From: Enoplolaimus lenunculus
Lineage: Eukaryota; Nematoda; Enoplea; Enoplida; Thoracostomopsidae
NCBI GenBank assembly: GCA_030248215.1
Contig: JASANG010000546.1
Location: 202,658-266,657 of the forward strand
Direction: 5' to 3'
DNA length: 64,000 nucleotides
Every line of letters starts with the position of its first letter. Positions within the stretch are counted from its first letter, which is position 1. This document shows positions 47,043 through 58,160 of the stretch, in pieces. The position numbers and the translations under genes are program-made. The notes beneath the pieces were generated by a model, which saw only the letters and a program-made list of their open reading frames with translations, was not told the DNA's origin and made no database searches.

Positions 47043-47460
47043 CTAACAAACTTCCCAACCATAACATAGCGATTGAAGTTTTAAACATCCATGACTCTGT
47101 AATATTTGCACAATCATCCATACTGTACGCTTTCATTAGCTTAACACGATAATATGCCAGCGGAACTACACTACATATTGACACATACGTTGCCCACAGA
47201 ACAGGTACAAGCATTGCAAGACACTGTTTTCGCGAAGGTTGCAGTGAATGACTAATGTTCAGCGAAGAATAAATTAGGCACGCCATACCTAACAGGCAGT
47301 CAGCTGCACCAAGATTAACCAGCATTAGGTTATGTTGGTTGCGGAGTGATTGACGTCTGGTTAACGTCAAAAGGACTATACTGTTTGAGGCAATTACAAA
47401 TAAGCTGATAACTATACGGAGGGTTGTACTGGGTATGTAGTCATCTTCAAGGTCTGCCAT
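47043..47460 (-). CDS. Class A (rhodopsin-like) GPCR gene: first coding exon, TM1 to TM4
   Basis: The ATG at 47460 starts MADLEDDYIPSTTL; an in-frame ATG at 47478 would add six residues. TM1 is RIVISLFVIASNSIVLLTL with the conserved asparagine, TM2 is NLMLVNLGAADCLLGMACL with the conserved aspartate, and TM3 follows the loop cysteine in KQCLAML and ends AYYRVKLMKAY, where YYR stands in place of D/E-R-Y. TM4 is FKTSIAMLWLGSLL. The donor TTAG|GTAAAG leaves phase 1. With the exons at 46299-46592 and 44756-45210 the protein is 388 residues, seven-spanning and apparently intact. The N-terminus is short, with no signal peptide. The ligand is unknown; the general look is amine/lipid/orphan-type rather than a long-ectodomain peptide-hormone receptor. 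Confidence 0.85.
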
Positions 47461-47519
47461 CGCTTGTAAACAGTACATACAAACTCGTAATGATTTCAAA
47501 TGTGTGACCGTAACCAAAA

Positions 47520-48940
47520 TAAGTTGTTACTTTACTTAAAACTCTTCAAATTTTTTTAATAATAGTAATAAATTATTATTCTTTATTATAATAACTTGAA
47601 CGTTCCTAGAAAAAGTCGTCATCTGCTTTCACGCCGAGCAACAGCATGGACAACTTTGAATAAAGTACCAAAATACTCCGTTACGCCCTTATTCAAACTT
47701 GCATCACTAGGTACAGCAACTCTTGAGAGAACCTGTGGGCGCAAAGCTGGTTTTTGAGCTTTAGGGTTATTTCCTAATTTAGAATCTCGAATGCTTCATA
47801 ATTACGCATGGACTTTGTTCCGATAATTGCAACGAATTTCGAGCATGAACAGGTAACGATTTGTCCATGAATGACACAATGCAAGGACAAACCCAAATCC
47901 AGGGAAACTATGGAAGGTTGGACGACAGAAGTTGTTTGGTTAAATTAATAATGCAGACGACATTAAAAAGTCAAAAATAACTAAGGGAGTGGCTCTGAAG
48001 TTAGCGAATTACTTAAATCGTAATCGTCAAGTAAATTGAACTATTTTGTAACCGATTGCATCCAGCACAATTAGCCAATTTATTTATAACCAGAAATAAA
48101 AAATAACCAAATAATCGAGGCTTAGCCGCGGTAAAATTAAACGATATGCTAAAGCGCAGGACAATTGTTAAAAATTACACATTTTTATTATTTGCAATTT
48201 AACCGTTCCAAATCTTGATATTGTTACGAACACGCAACTAAAATTGAAAGCTTATTCTCGCTCACAGCGCGAAAACTTTTTGCAATTCACATTTTCACAT
48301 GCTTAAAACGGCAGAGAAACATATTTTTGTTTCAGTCAGAAACGAGCTGCTCGGCTCGTTGAACTCCCGACATGGTGGAGGCATCGGGGAGTACTTTTCG
48401 CGAACTGCGTGCTAGTAATTAATAGGCCCCGACTGCAACAGTAAACCCTTCAATACCTATATCTTTCTTGAGTCAGCCGTGATCGTTTTGAGCGTACGTG
48501 TTAACTAGATCGACCGGGACAACAGGACAAGTTCGAGCATATTTTTTATTTGCTCGATCAGGATAGGCAGGACAGCTTTGTGCCATTCGCTGCGTCGGTC
48601 GGACAGCTTGTATTTTCTCGAGCCCACTGTTATTACAGTATATACACTAAAGATGGTTGACAATGCAAGGAACGCATTTCAATGCGACCGGTAACATAAG
48701 CACTCGTTTAATCAACTCTTGACTAATTCACCAAAATAGCAGTTAGCTTTGACGCGCTTATACCTCAATTCTCTAATCTAACACTTAACCTACTTTAGGT
48801 TACACTTACAACCGCTCGAAAAAAATAAAACAAAACCCGAAGGTATATCTGTCCGGACTATTCACCAATAACTTATCTCGCGTGTCACCAGTAAATTAGT
48901 TTCCAAAAGTTGCCGCTACTGTCAGTTGAATTAAACGTAT
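47520..48940. other. 5' flank of the GPCR gene, nothing further recognised
   Basis: AT-rich spacer. A short TAATAATAGTAATAAATTATTA-like run lies near 47557-47580. The sequence CTCCCGACATGGTGGAGGC near 48364 looks faintly tRNA-like, but boxes A and B are not both present. An unidentified promoter of the GPCR may lie here. Confidence 0.4.
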
Positions 48941-48954
48941 ATTTTTGTCTTGTG

Positions 48955-49225
48955 TTAATAGCTTGAGCGATAATGCAATGTTATACTTAGGAATGTACTT
49001 TCAAAATTTAAGTACGCTTTAAAGTTTCGGATTCAATTTACTTGTTCCTGGAGTCATTTTTGCTCTACAATTAATGATAACTGACCTTCTTGGACTCCAA
49101 TTAGGATTTAGGAACTTTATCCGCTTACGGACCCTTATTAGGGATACCGACTCCTATTGATTGGGACTCAAAATGGGGACCCCCTCTTATTACCCCCACA
49201 CACCCTCTTATTCGGGTGTACATGT
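48955..49225 (+). mobile_element. Copy of the TACTGTAGTGACCC-ended element family, diverged
   Basis: It shares a long run with the copy at 51683-52130: CTTGAGCGATAATGCAA, ATACTTAGGAATGTACTTTC, AAGTACGCTTTAAAGTTT, TATCCGCTTACGGAC, TGATTGGGACTCAAAATGG and ACCCCCTCTTATT. The right end is mutated and the left end is not clear. Confidence 0.7.
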
Positions 49226-49229
49226 AAAA

Positions 49230-50860
49230 ACCACCGAAAATTTGATGGCGCATATTTTTATAAACCAGTGGGCGTGCAAGAATAAAAATAACAGATTTGA
49301 AATTAGCATCCTCAAATACGTCAAAAAAGAAAATGTTGTAGTTTCTAGGGGATCGATCTACCGTACCTTCACTGTTATGCACAATTGCAAGAATATATAC
49401 AAATCCACATAAAAAATAATACTGGTAGCAGTAATTGCACACAGGTGCATCTTTCCAAATTTACTGGGGTTTCAAACGCTTTCATAATGTGCATGCTATG
49501 TCAAAAAACATTTGTTAAATAATACACGCTTTTACGCTTTTACAGGATTACAGTATCAGTACGTTTTAAATTCGAATTTTTGTAGAACGATTTGTATATT
49601 GTTAAAACAAAGGTTACTATGTTCGGAAACTCTGCCAAAATATGTATGTGTCGGGCGTTCGAGTTTTAAATATTATAGATATATCAAAATTTGAACTTCC
49701 ACAACATTTCAAAAATTTTATAATAAAAATTAGGCGATACACCGAAATTGGTTATATTTTGAACGAATTTCGTAACTTTTATTTTATTTCGAACAATTGC
49801 AGCATATCTGTAGACATGTATACATTATTTATAACTAATTTTGATCATAAAACTAACGGAATTTTCGGTATTTCTGTAACGAAAATGGAAACAGACACTG
49901 ATTTTACCAGAAACGCAAACGAACATCCAGTTACATTCTCGTATTTATATATGATCAGGAAGACGTGAAAGTGCAAAGGGGATACCAAAAAACCAAGCCA
50001 AAAATTTAATATCCGCTTCAAAATACTAAAAGTATAAACTTTTGCAGTGAGCAAGGAAATAGGAGATGTCGCCCATGTTTCCATACACTACCGTATAGTA
50101 GCTGTAAGTTAAATTTTGTTTCAAAATTTAATTTGCTAAAAAATTAAAAGCAATCACGATAGTTTTACGATTTTGGTACGGTTATCGTTGGTGCTAGTCT
50201 AAACGTGGATCCGTTGAAGGCAATAGTCAAACATCGATAAAAATTTCACAGCGTCTACCCACGAAATTGTGAACGATGTAAAAGAAACCGACGGAAAACA
50301 ATATCTCGTCTCGCTTCATTTCCGTTACGCCGTGGCATATAAAATAGATAAAAGAAGCGAGCAAGAATTCTAAACGCAATTATATTACTAAATTTTGGTA
50401 CAAAAGTCTTGGTTTGATTTCCGCCTAGGAGAACTTAGATAGCGGAAGTTCGGATCCCTGTGGATCCGGCGATTTGGTAAAATTTGATTCAATACAACGA
50501 GATCAATTGAATTCATGAGATGTAAACAGCTGGTTCAACAATAACTACTGCGAATAACTGACGAATGAGATTTAGCGTTTTTGTCATTTTATTGCTGGAT
50601 TTTATTGTTCAGTCATAGATTCAAACCAGATAACATTGTGGATGAGTGGACGACAACATCGGGAACTAATAATGAAGGTTTACGGACTATGCGGCTGGCT
50701 CTCTTTGAGCGGAGTACCGGTTTTAGCTGGACTGCAATGAAGTGGGCTTAAACTTTAGTCAAATTTTATGCTGTCTCAGGCATAACTTTTGCTAAGGCCT
50801 AGGCTTAATTATATATAAATTTTGTCCTTAGTCTTCAAGCTGAGTAGGCTTATGCGGGGT
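49230..50860. other. No gene recognised
   Basis: AT-rich DNA. The frame at 49642-49968 (108 codons) has an asparagine-rich, low-information composition and no splice partner, so I do not call it a gene. I see no repeat with definable ends. Confidence 0.4.
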
Positions 50861-50865
50861 TAGCA

Positions 50866-51110
50866 GTATAACTGGGGCAGCCGGAACACATTTATCTATA
50901 CTGATTCGACGTCAAGACACAATTTTGCTATCTAAATAGCGGGTATATAGATGAAATATAAATGTCACATGACATTGGGTTACAGGTCACCGGTATCAAG
51001 TAAAAATCATTTACAAGTTAACAATATGTCAAAAAATACCGCGGATATTTATGGAGATATCACATGATGTATATTTCAGAATTCTACCAAATATCATAAT
51101 GTATTATGCA
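50866..51110. mobile_element. Partial copy of the TATAACTGGGGCA element family
   Basis: It starts GTATAACTGGGGCAGCCGG followed by AACACATTTATC, then GATTCGACGTCAAGACAC, CACATGACATTGGGTTACA and GGAGATATCACATGATG. Order and spacing match the copy at 43594-43850, and the left end matches 18861. Confidence 0.65.
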
Positions 51111-51682
51111 GGTGAATTCTAGTTATTCGTGCGCGCTAATAAAATAGTAAAAAGACAGATATCGCAGCTGTAATTGATTTCGACTGCTGAATTAGCTTCC
51201 GTTTCTGTTTCCGACGGAAACTTTTTCTAAAAATGTATACCATATAGAACAAATAATTCGGATTTCAAATAGGTGTAAGTAGCCATGATGTTTTACCCGC
51301 ACAGAATTTTACGCGGTATATTTTGTTTCTTTACCCACAGGTATTCCCTCACAAAATTAAATTTCTTTACGTGTTACCCCCCTTTGTTTTGTCTTCTACG
51401 TTCAATACATTTGTGGAATTTTACAGTACATGATGTTACTTTACTCGATAGTTATTTCTCAGTCACGGGAAAACAGTTTTCTACGTTATCCGGTCTCAAG
51501 TTTCTTATGAAAATTGTTCGGTTGGTGAACATTAACGAAGTTTTACCGTCACTTTGAAAAACTTTTTACCCACGGCTATGCCCGCCTCAAAATTTTCTTA
51601 CCCGTCCCACGTTTACCTGCTGGTGCCCGCGGGTAACGTGTAGCTATGTTATTCGTACTTTACTGACTTTTTCCAAACATGA

Positions 51683-52130
51683 TATACTGTATAGTAACCC
51701 AAATGAAAGGGGGTCTGATATTTATTCGGCCTCTCCAGAGTGTTCACTCATTGTTATTCGGTTACGGACGGTTATTTATTTTTAGCCCACGCTCCGCCAC
51801 CCTTCATTACTGATATATCCGGTACTGCAAAATTATCCGTTAATCTAGACCTTTATTTGTCTTGTATGCAAAGCTTGAGCGATAATGCAAGGGTATACTT
51901 AGGAATGTACTTTCAAAACTTAAGTACGCTTTAAAGTTTTGAACTCAACTTTATTTGGGCCTGGAGCTATTTATGCACTGCAATTAGGGACAATTGACAT
52001 TTATTGACTCTAGGGTTTATTTAGAGACTATCCGCTTATGGACACTTATTAGGAATACAGACTCTTATTGATTGAGATTCAAAATGGGGACCCCCTCTTA
52101 CCCCCTCTTATTCGGGTCACTACAGTATAT
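51683..52130 (+). mobile_element. Non-autonomous DNA element with TACTGTAGTGACCC-like inverted ends
   Basis: The left end ATATACTGTATAGTAACCCA and the right end, on the opposite strand ATATACTGTAGTGACCCG, are inverted repeats. The match continues into AATGAAAGGGGG against AATAAGAGGGGG. The element is about 450 bases with no coding frame. Ends with TA and CAGT suggest a Tc1/mariner-like MITE. A short (ATAA)n run follows at once. Relatives lie at 48955 and 22160. Confidence 0.7.
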
Positions 52131-52160
52131 ATAAATAAATAAATAAATAAATATATATAC
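52131..52160. repeat. (ATAA)n microsatellite
   Basis: ATAAATAAATAA run passing into ATATATAT, directly after the inverted-repeat element. Confidence 0.9.
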
Positions 52161-52169
52161 CTACTCAAT

Positions 52170-52925
52170 TTCTTGAATTTGATAGTGGATCAGCTTTAAA
52201 ACAAAATGCAACCAACTATTGTAATAGGAACAACCCGTGTTCCATATTGCCTCAGCTAACCATGCATTTAGCTTATGGTTGGGAATTTCCTTATACTACT
52301 GGTTAATGCGCTAATAAGCCAATTCCAGATAAATTTGAGTAAACTTTTAACCATTCTTTAGAAAATAGCGTGTACGGTCAGTACCTCCTATTCAGGTAAT
52401 AAACCGGAATTTTTAAGTCGTATGATCTGTAGTACAACGTTTGACTCTTGTTCTGAGAGTGCACCAACCATTTCTTTTTTGGAATATGAATCTTAAATTA
52501 ATTCTATTTATCTCAGGTATTGACGCTGACAGCTGTAAAAAAGAACGTCGTTGGACTCGCGTGATCAATTCACACTCTGTTAAAGTTATGCAAAAGTTTA
52601 GGAACATCAAATCGTTTGCCAGTTTGCATCTAGATCTACCTATATCTAAAAGTCCATTTTTAAAATAAAAACTAAAACGCAACGTAAAAAATGTTATTCT
52701 TCCGCTTAAAACTATTCCAACAAATTCATCATTTTGCAATTTAAAAGTAGTGCTTAGCGCAGGTTTGTTGCAAAAGCTGAGTAATTATTTATTTCTCTCG
52801 AAACGCCGTCTTTAAACAACACTAGCATTTATGGGGTCCAAAAGAAAACAAACGATATATAAGTTTGTTAAAAATATCGACAAATGAGCAAAGCACTAAG
52901 ACGAAATAAAATGAAAAAAATTAAC
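52170..52925. other. No gene recognised
   Basis: AT-rich spacer. A pair of overlapping frames near 52413-52739 read opposite strands of the same DNA, and neither shows a domain or exon signals. Confidence 0.4.
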
Positions 52926-52939
52926 TATCCTTGTAGTTC

Positions 52940-53098
52940 TATGGCGTTCTTTTAGAGGGGAAAAAACGCCCCCCACCAAAAAAAAGCGGCGTTTTAAAAA
53001 TAATTATTATCCGAAAAAAAAAAAACCCACAAAAGAAAAAAAAAAAAAAAAAAAAAGGGTGTGTCCGCTCAAAATTTTGAGAAAAAAGGGTTTTATAA

Positions 53099-53180
<82 letters not shown>
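52940..53180. repeat. Homopolymer A stretch with probable low-quality flank
   Basis: A run of 79 A lies at 53101-53179. The preceding 150 bases are shorter A runs broken by clusters such as CGCCCCCCACC and AAAAAAGCGGCG, with many exaggerated homopolymers. This is what degraded reads beside a long homopolymer look like in an assembly. It could also mark the A-tail of a retroposed copy. Confidence 0.8.
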
Positions 53181-53181
<1 letters not shown>

Positions 53182-53184
53182 GTA

Positions 53185-56100
53185 ACTAATTGTATCTTTG
53201 TTGTATTTGGTACCGTAACTTAATTGTACCACTTCTCAAAATCACTATTTTCGCCTGATTACTTTTAATATTCGCCAAACATTTTATGCGGAGCAAACAT
53301 ACGATTAGAAATAAAACTGGCCAGGGTCCCAAGGTAGGATTTAAGAAAAAAAACAATCAAAAGCAAGAATGGAACACAGTAAAGTTACACAGGTCGACCA
53401 TGTGCAAAATCATCCCCTACCCCTTGAGGCACACCTCTTAAATACTCTTTCCGCTGATATTTTAGAAATGTCATTGATTCCTGATTTACCATCTGGTACA
53501 GCAATAAATCAATAAATGCGTCTCAATACTACAGCAACCCTTCAAATTATTAAAATTCGCAGACTACAAAAAAAAACTTATTTTTCAAAAATAAAACGCG
53601 TTCAAATTTTTATAACTCGAATATTTATTTAAAGGTCTATAAAATTATTATTAAATTCATTAATTTCAGGGTACCCAATGATCTTTTACCAGAAGATTTC
53701 AAAAATATCTGGGCTTCTAAATGACTGTAGGAAAAATGCGTTAGACATTCAAAATAACAACTAGTCACAAAATACAGTAAATATCACGTAGAAAAGTTTC
53801 AAAACTTCTGGGAATGCAACATCAATAGCCTCGATTGCAATCGAATAAACGAGTCTTGCATTTGTAAAAACTTTCCAGACCACACAACATTGAGGTCCAA
53901 TCAGGATCACTGAAATATTACAGGACTGCAATACTCGATGAACTTAGTCCCTATTTACAACTCTCGGTAAGCTCACATTTTTGCAAAAAACACTCCTTCG
54001 AAAGATTTCTAGCGTCCGATTATTATAATATCGATTATATTTTTGAAGCCAGTGCAAAAACATTCAGCGTGCTGTGCACCGAAATATACGAAGAACTTGG
54101 TGGTAAAATGCTTTCAAATACAAGCATAGCTTCGCATTGTAGACACAACAGGGAACTGATTTTTATAATTAAAGGCCAATCAATGGAATGCAACTTTCAA
54201 ATTGTTCCGACCACTCATGCGAAACAGGCCACGGCCAGTTTTAAAGGCGCTCACACCTATTAGAACCCTCCCTTACAGCTGTCTGTTCCCCGCAATGTAC
54301 TAGACAACGTTCCACAAACTCCTAGGAAGGGTCATTCGGCTACCGAAATTTTCGTTTTCCGGAGTCCCTTTAACCACAATTTTTTTTAAATATTAATATC
54401 ACTCGATTCTACAACAAAAATACCAGCAGGAGAAAATGCCAATTTGCCCGATTTTACCCAACTTAATCGATATTAATTAAAATTTAAATCCCGATTCCGG
54501 TATAATATTGAGTTCAGATGCCACAAATTTTATTCTTGTTGGACCCCTGGTTACTGCCCGCTAACACTCCTCTTACCTAACAAAGGCAGCTCCCGCAGCC
54601 GCACAGATCTATAATTACCCCACGACCCAACAGGCTTGTATAACAGATCAACTGTGCGCGTTTACTCACCTCGTTGAATTCATTTTGGTAACCGCCATTT
54701 AAATTGCTACCACTCGTTTAACACAGCCTTAATCTTGCAATCGATTTGCAAACCGATGACCCACAGCCCGTCGCACGCGGATTGCTGATGCAATACGTTC
54801 ATAGCCAGTCATTCCCGGTGTCACGAGCCACTAGCACGTCCAAACCCGAACCACAAGAACAAACCCACTACTGGTTAATTCAGTTGTGCCTTGGCGAATT
54901 TATCACTTGACCGTCCTGAAACACTAAAATGCAAAAAGAATAACTAGTTGAATAGTCAATGCATTAGGAATTTACCCGGGAATTAAGGGTGATACCTATA
55001 ACGTGGGCGGAGTCACGGGTTGATACTATGTACACCTTTTGGTTGTTATTATTAATACTACGTTATTTATACTGTGGTACCACGGCCTTGCTATATGAAC
55101 CATTAAGCAACTGTTTCAGTTCTATGTCTGTAAGTTGTTTTGATACACGTTAATACATGGCCGAATCATTGACCCCGTGTATTCTTTTGTGTGATATCAA
55201 AAGTGTAGCTAATTTAAAAATATTTTCTCAAAAAATATCCACTTACTACGATGTTACTAACAATTACTGTTCAGAAAGGCGCACTCTGTGGTACGTTTAA
55301 ACTAAAGACGTATTGAATTAATACCAAAAGCAATACAGAACTGATTCTTGGCTGAACAAACAAAATAAATTCCACCACGATGATTATTTTAATTTAGTCT
55401 GTTCACCAAAATAGTAATATAATAGCTATAGCTAGGTCAATTTGCTATTGGTCCTGCTGCCCTTACCTGTCGTTACAAAGTGATAGCCACGACTATGGGA
55501 GATAAACAAAAATCCGTAATAGTCGCGCGTCGTCATTACGCAGTTAATTGTTAACAAACACCGTTGTGAAATGACAGAATATGACCTGAAGCAACACATA
55601 TAAACTTACAATACGTACTGCACACTTGTATAATATGGTCCTGCGGGACTGAGAAATTTATATAAAACGGGTAGAGTCCAGTACTGGAACGCTTCAACAT
55701 GAGCACCAATAAACCCACACAACAGTAATGTAATTGCAAAATAATTTCTCTGCCATGTAAAATTTGTACCGAAGGATTTAAAATTTTTTTTTAACGATAT
55801 CTACTATATTTGTATTACTCCGAATTGTTCTATAACCTATCACATAAGGTACCCTAAGTTGCTGCTATACTAGATATTGTATTTCATTTCTTAGTAATTA
55901 CACAATTATCATACATATAAAAACCCTCTTACAAAAAAAACGAAAAAGTAACCCAAGTAATTCGAAATGCCCCAATTAACGAATTGCGACCGCCAGAAGT
56001 ACCTGAAACAACAACGATGTTAATGATTACATATCAGCTAGGGGCTTGACGAAACTCATGGTTTGCGCTGTAATTTAGATCCTAACATTCAAACTACAGC

Positions 56101-56320
56101 CTACAAAACTTTTACGTGGTTGGCTCGTTTATAAGACCAAATTTCTACGGTTTGCATTTCATTAAAATTTAGAGCATTTAACACAATTTTTACGAACTCA
56201 TTTTTTAATTTTAGGTGGTTCCTAGTTGCTACTATTTTTTAAATGGATTAGGTTTTTAACGGTTTGTAAAGACCAAACCGTCTAAACAAATGCCATTTAT
56301 CAAAACTAAAAGCCAAATAC
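53185..56320. other. No gene recognised
   Basis: About 3.1 kb. A minus-strand ATG with a good donor (ACCAAAATG with GAG|GTGAGTAA fourteen bases later, 54670-54683) could be a tiny first exon, but no partner exon was found. Otherwise AT-rich spacer becoming somewhat more GC-rich at 54540-54900. Confidence 0.4.
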
Positions 56321-56326
56321 CACTAA

Positions 56327-56599
56327 TTAAACGCGGGGAATCTGCCACGAAAACCAGTTGCCGGATTCAGACTCGGCATCTAGTTTGAGCACTGATCGCC
56401 AAATGAACGCTATCTCAGCCTTGTAATCCGCATACGCCTGCCGCCTCGCAATACACATATCTGCATTTTCACGTCCTAGAACAGTTAGCCCAAACCAATC
56501 ATGCCTTGTTCGAATTGACATTTGAAATAAGAGGTAATATCGCATTAGTAAGTTATACGTTTGCAGTTGCAAACTTTGAGGTTGATAATTATGTGACAT
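56327..56599 (-). CDS. Hypothetical small protein downstream of the NADAR gene
   Basis: A 90-codon frame starts with ATG (MSHNYQPQSLQLQTYNLL), becomes more protein-like in its second half (HDWFGLTVLGRENADMCIA, AEIAFIWRSVLKLDAES) and ends SWQIPRV. I do not recognise a family. It lies on the same strand, 125 bases after the NADAR stop, and could be a third member of the block or the remains of another frame. Tryptophan and charged residues are spread more evenly than in random AT-rich frames, which is the only support. Confidence 0.3.
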   Translation of the reverse strand: MSHNYQPQSLQLQTYNLLMRYYLLFQMSIRTRHDWFGLTVLGRENADMCIARRQAYADYKAEIAFIWRSVLKLDAESESGNWFSWQIPRV

Positions 56600-56643
56600 T
56601 AGGTTATATTATTATCTATAACAGTAACTCAAACTCAGCGTAG

Positions 56644-56663
56644 GCCCCTTTAAGTAAAGGGGC
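56644..56663. other. Perfect 8-bp hairpin between the small frame and NADAR
   Basis: GCCCCTTT, loop AAGT, AAAGGGGC. It lies just beyond the NADAR stop codon in the minus sense. It could be a 3' end hairpin or merely the edge of a repeat; there is no U-tract to make it a bacterial-type terminator. Confidence 0.4.
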
Positions 56664-56724
56664 AAGGGCCGATTAAATAGAGATTTGGTTAGGGTCCTGT
56701 AAGGGACTGATAGCCACATAGCAG

Positions 56725-57303
56725 TCATGAATAGTAATACGTAATTTTAAATGGGGTGTTAGTATTTGTATTACTCGTATTTGAAGATTGAACTTCAATA
56801 TTGTGTAAATTTTTCAACCGGTCTCTAATGCGCATCAGTGTTACACCCAACACATTCAGACCGGGATATTGATCCGGTTTCAGCAATAACGGTGAATTCT
56901 CGGACACTCCCGCCCCCCAGAACAAATCATACCGATTAGCTTCCACTAAGAGGCAATGTTCTGTACGTAAAAGAGCGAGCCTGAGTTTATCATTTTGTAT
57001 AAATTTTGCATCTAGGGCCTCGCTTATTATCTTTAACTTTTCATGTTCCCAGTACCGCAACATCTGCCTACCCACGTGGTACCGTTTCATTTTCCACTCT
57101 TCTCGTTTTAAAAGTTGTTTAACCCGACCAGGGTTATCGATTTGTAATATTTTATGAGCTAATTTAGGGTACCCGTAAAATATTGCTTTTTGATAGGTGT
57201 AATATTGTTCAACATTGGCAAACGTGACACCCTTAATAGTAAATTTTGCGGGATAGAAGTTCGAAAAGACGTGATTTCTCCCGATAAATGGAACGATTAT
57301 CAT
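56725..57303 (-). CDS. NADAR-family protein (YbiA-like, DUF1768)
   Basis: The intronless 192-residue frame starts at an ATG. It shows the NADAR pattern through its length: GRNHVFSNFYPAKFTI (residues 8-23), NVEQYYTYQKAIF (30-42) with the glutamate expected in the active site, a helical stretch with NPGRVKQLLKREEW (57-70), ALDAKFIQNDKLRLALLRT (97-114) and LVEANRYDLFWGAG (119-132) with the conserved Trp-Gly. Length equals a complete single-domain member; only the Asn/Thr-rich tail is extra. Family members cleave N-glycosidic bonds; YbiA acts on riboflavin-pathway intermediates and others remove ADP-ribose from guanine. It lies 206 bases after the helicase frame on the same strand. NADAR proteins are uncommon in animals, so acquisition by transfer is plausible. 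Confidence 0.88.
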   Translation of the reverse strand: MIIVPFIGRNHVFSNFYPAKFTIKGVTFANVEQYYTYQKAIFYGYPKLAHKILQIDNPGRVKQLLKREEWKMKRYHVGRQMLRYWEHEKLKIISEALDAKFIQNDKLRLALLRTEHCLLVEANRYDLFWGAGVSENSPLLLKPDQYPGLNVLGVTLMRIRDRLKNLHNIEVQSSNTSNTNTNTPFKITYYYS

Positions 57304-57509
57304 TGTTTTATTGTTAAACGATTAGTTATACTTACACGGTACAAAGATAACGAAACGATTCCAAATCTAGCAACAATCCGCGCTGTAGTTGTTGCGCTGT
57401 TGTGATGTACCCGATTGCAGCCAAACCCAATAGGTAACTACTAATAATTATTAATTTACGATAATCTGTACAGTTTGTACGTAAGCGGTGCATTATTATC
57501 ACACTTAGG

Positions 57510-58160
57510 CTACATGACACAATGCTGCATTGGCACGGTGACATCCGTTCCAGCTAAAGGGCAACCCAAACAAACACGCATGTGAACGAAATGCTTTACC
57601 CCGATGGCCATTGGCTCTATCCATGCCTGTGTCTGACAGCATTCGCGCATGGACTCGCGAATGAGCGGATGGTCTAAAAAATGTAGTGTGTTGCAGACAA
57701 AGATGTTCATTTTTCGGGCGCGTGTTGTCGTCACGTTAACACGACGGTGCTCGGAAAGAAATCCCATCGGATGTGGTTGACCGAGCGCGTCCCGCTTAGG
57801 GAATGAGCGTACTAGCGAAATAATCATGTAATCACGCTCGTCACCTTGCCAAACGTTGGCGCAGCCTATTTTTATCGAAGGGTAGAGATCTCCCACAACC
57901 ATTTTTAAAATTTCTGTCTGTGCAGCGTATGCGGCATCAATACCAATCTGTTCAGGTGGAATACCATGCTGAATCGTCAGCATTTCCAGCAACCGCGAAA
58001 TAGCTGTTATTTCATGAAAATTGAACAGACTAACCCCATGATAATTTTGATCTCCCTCTATGTGCCAGAATACTATCGGTAGATTCTGCTGCTGCGACGT
58101 TAACTGGGGCCAAGCCGAGCTAGACAGTGAATCGCGAGCAGAGCAAACTAACGGTGTTTC
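57510..58160 (-). CDS. UPF1-like SF1 helicase, C-terminal part (RecA domain 2)
   Basis: It encodes QNLPIVFWHIEGDQNYHG, SLFNFHEITAISRLLEML, then CANVWQGDERDYMIISLVRS and GFLSEHRRVNVTTTRARKMN. These match the second RecA-like domain of UPF1/SMG-2/DNA2-type helicases: motif IV region, the Q-G-x-E/D motif V and the R-V-N-V-x-x-T-R-A-R motif VI. The stop is at 57510. It continues the helicase whose first 920 residues lie upstream, but in another frame, so as read here the gene is interrupted once near the join. That could be a real inactivating change, an assembly error in a short AT repeat or a very short intron. Confidence 0.8.
   Translation of the reverse strand, partial: ETPLVCSARDSLSSSAWPQLTSQQQNLPIVFWHIEGDQNYHGVSLFNFHEITAISRLLEMLTIQHGIPPEQIGIDAAYAAQTEILKMVVGDLYPSIKIGCANVWQGDERDYMIISLVRSFPKRDALGQPHPMGFLSEHRRVNVTTTRARKMNIFVCNTLHFLDHPLIRESMRECCQTQAWIEPMAIGVKHFVHMRVCLGCPLAGTDVTVPMQHCVM

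Noticed and set aside
48355-48395. tRNA-like CTCCCGACATGGTGGAGGC sequence
   Set aside because: Boxes A and B are not both present and the stems do not fold; it is not called as a tRNA.
49642-49968. 108-codon plus-strand frame
   Set aside because: AT-driven Asn/Ile/Phe/Tyr composition, no domain, no exon partners.
52939-53232. Minus-strand frame of almost pure phenylalanine
   Set aside because: It only reads the poly-A run on the other strand; it is not a gene.
54670-54683. Minus-strand ATG with an excellent donor, a possible tiny first exon
   Set aside because: The phase does not fit the first exon of the GPCR, and no other partner exon was found.
55551-55739. Minus-strand frame with a signal-peptide-like start
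   Set aside because: It does not begin with ATG, and the hydrophobic part precedes the first in-frame methionine.
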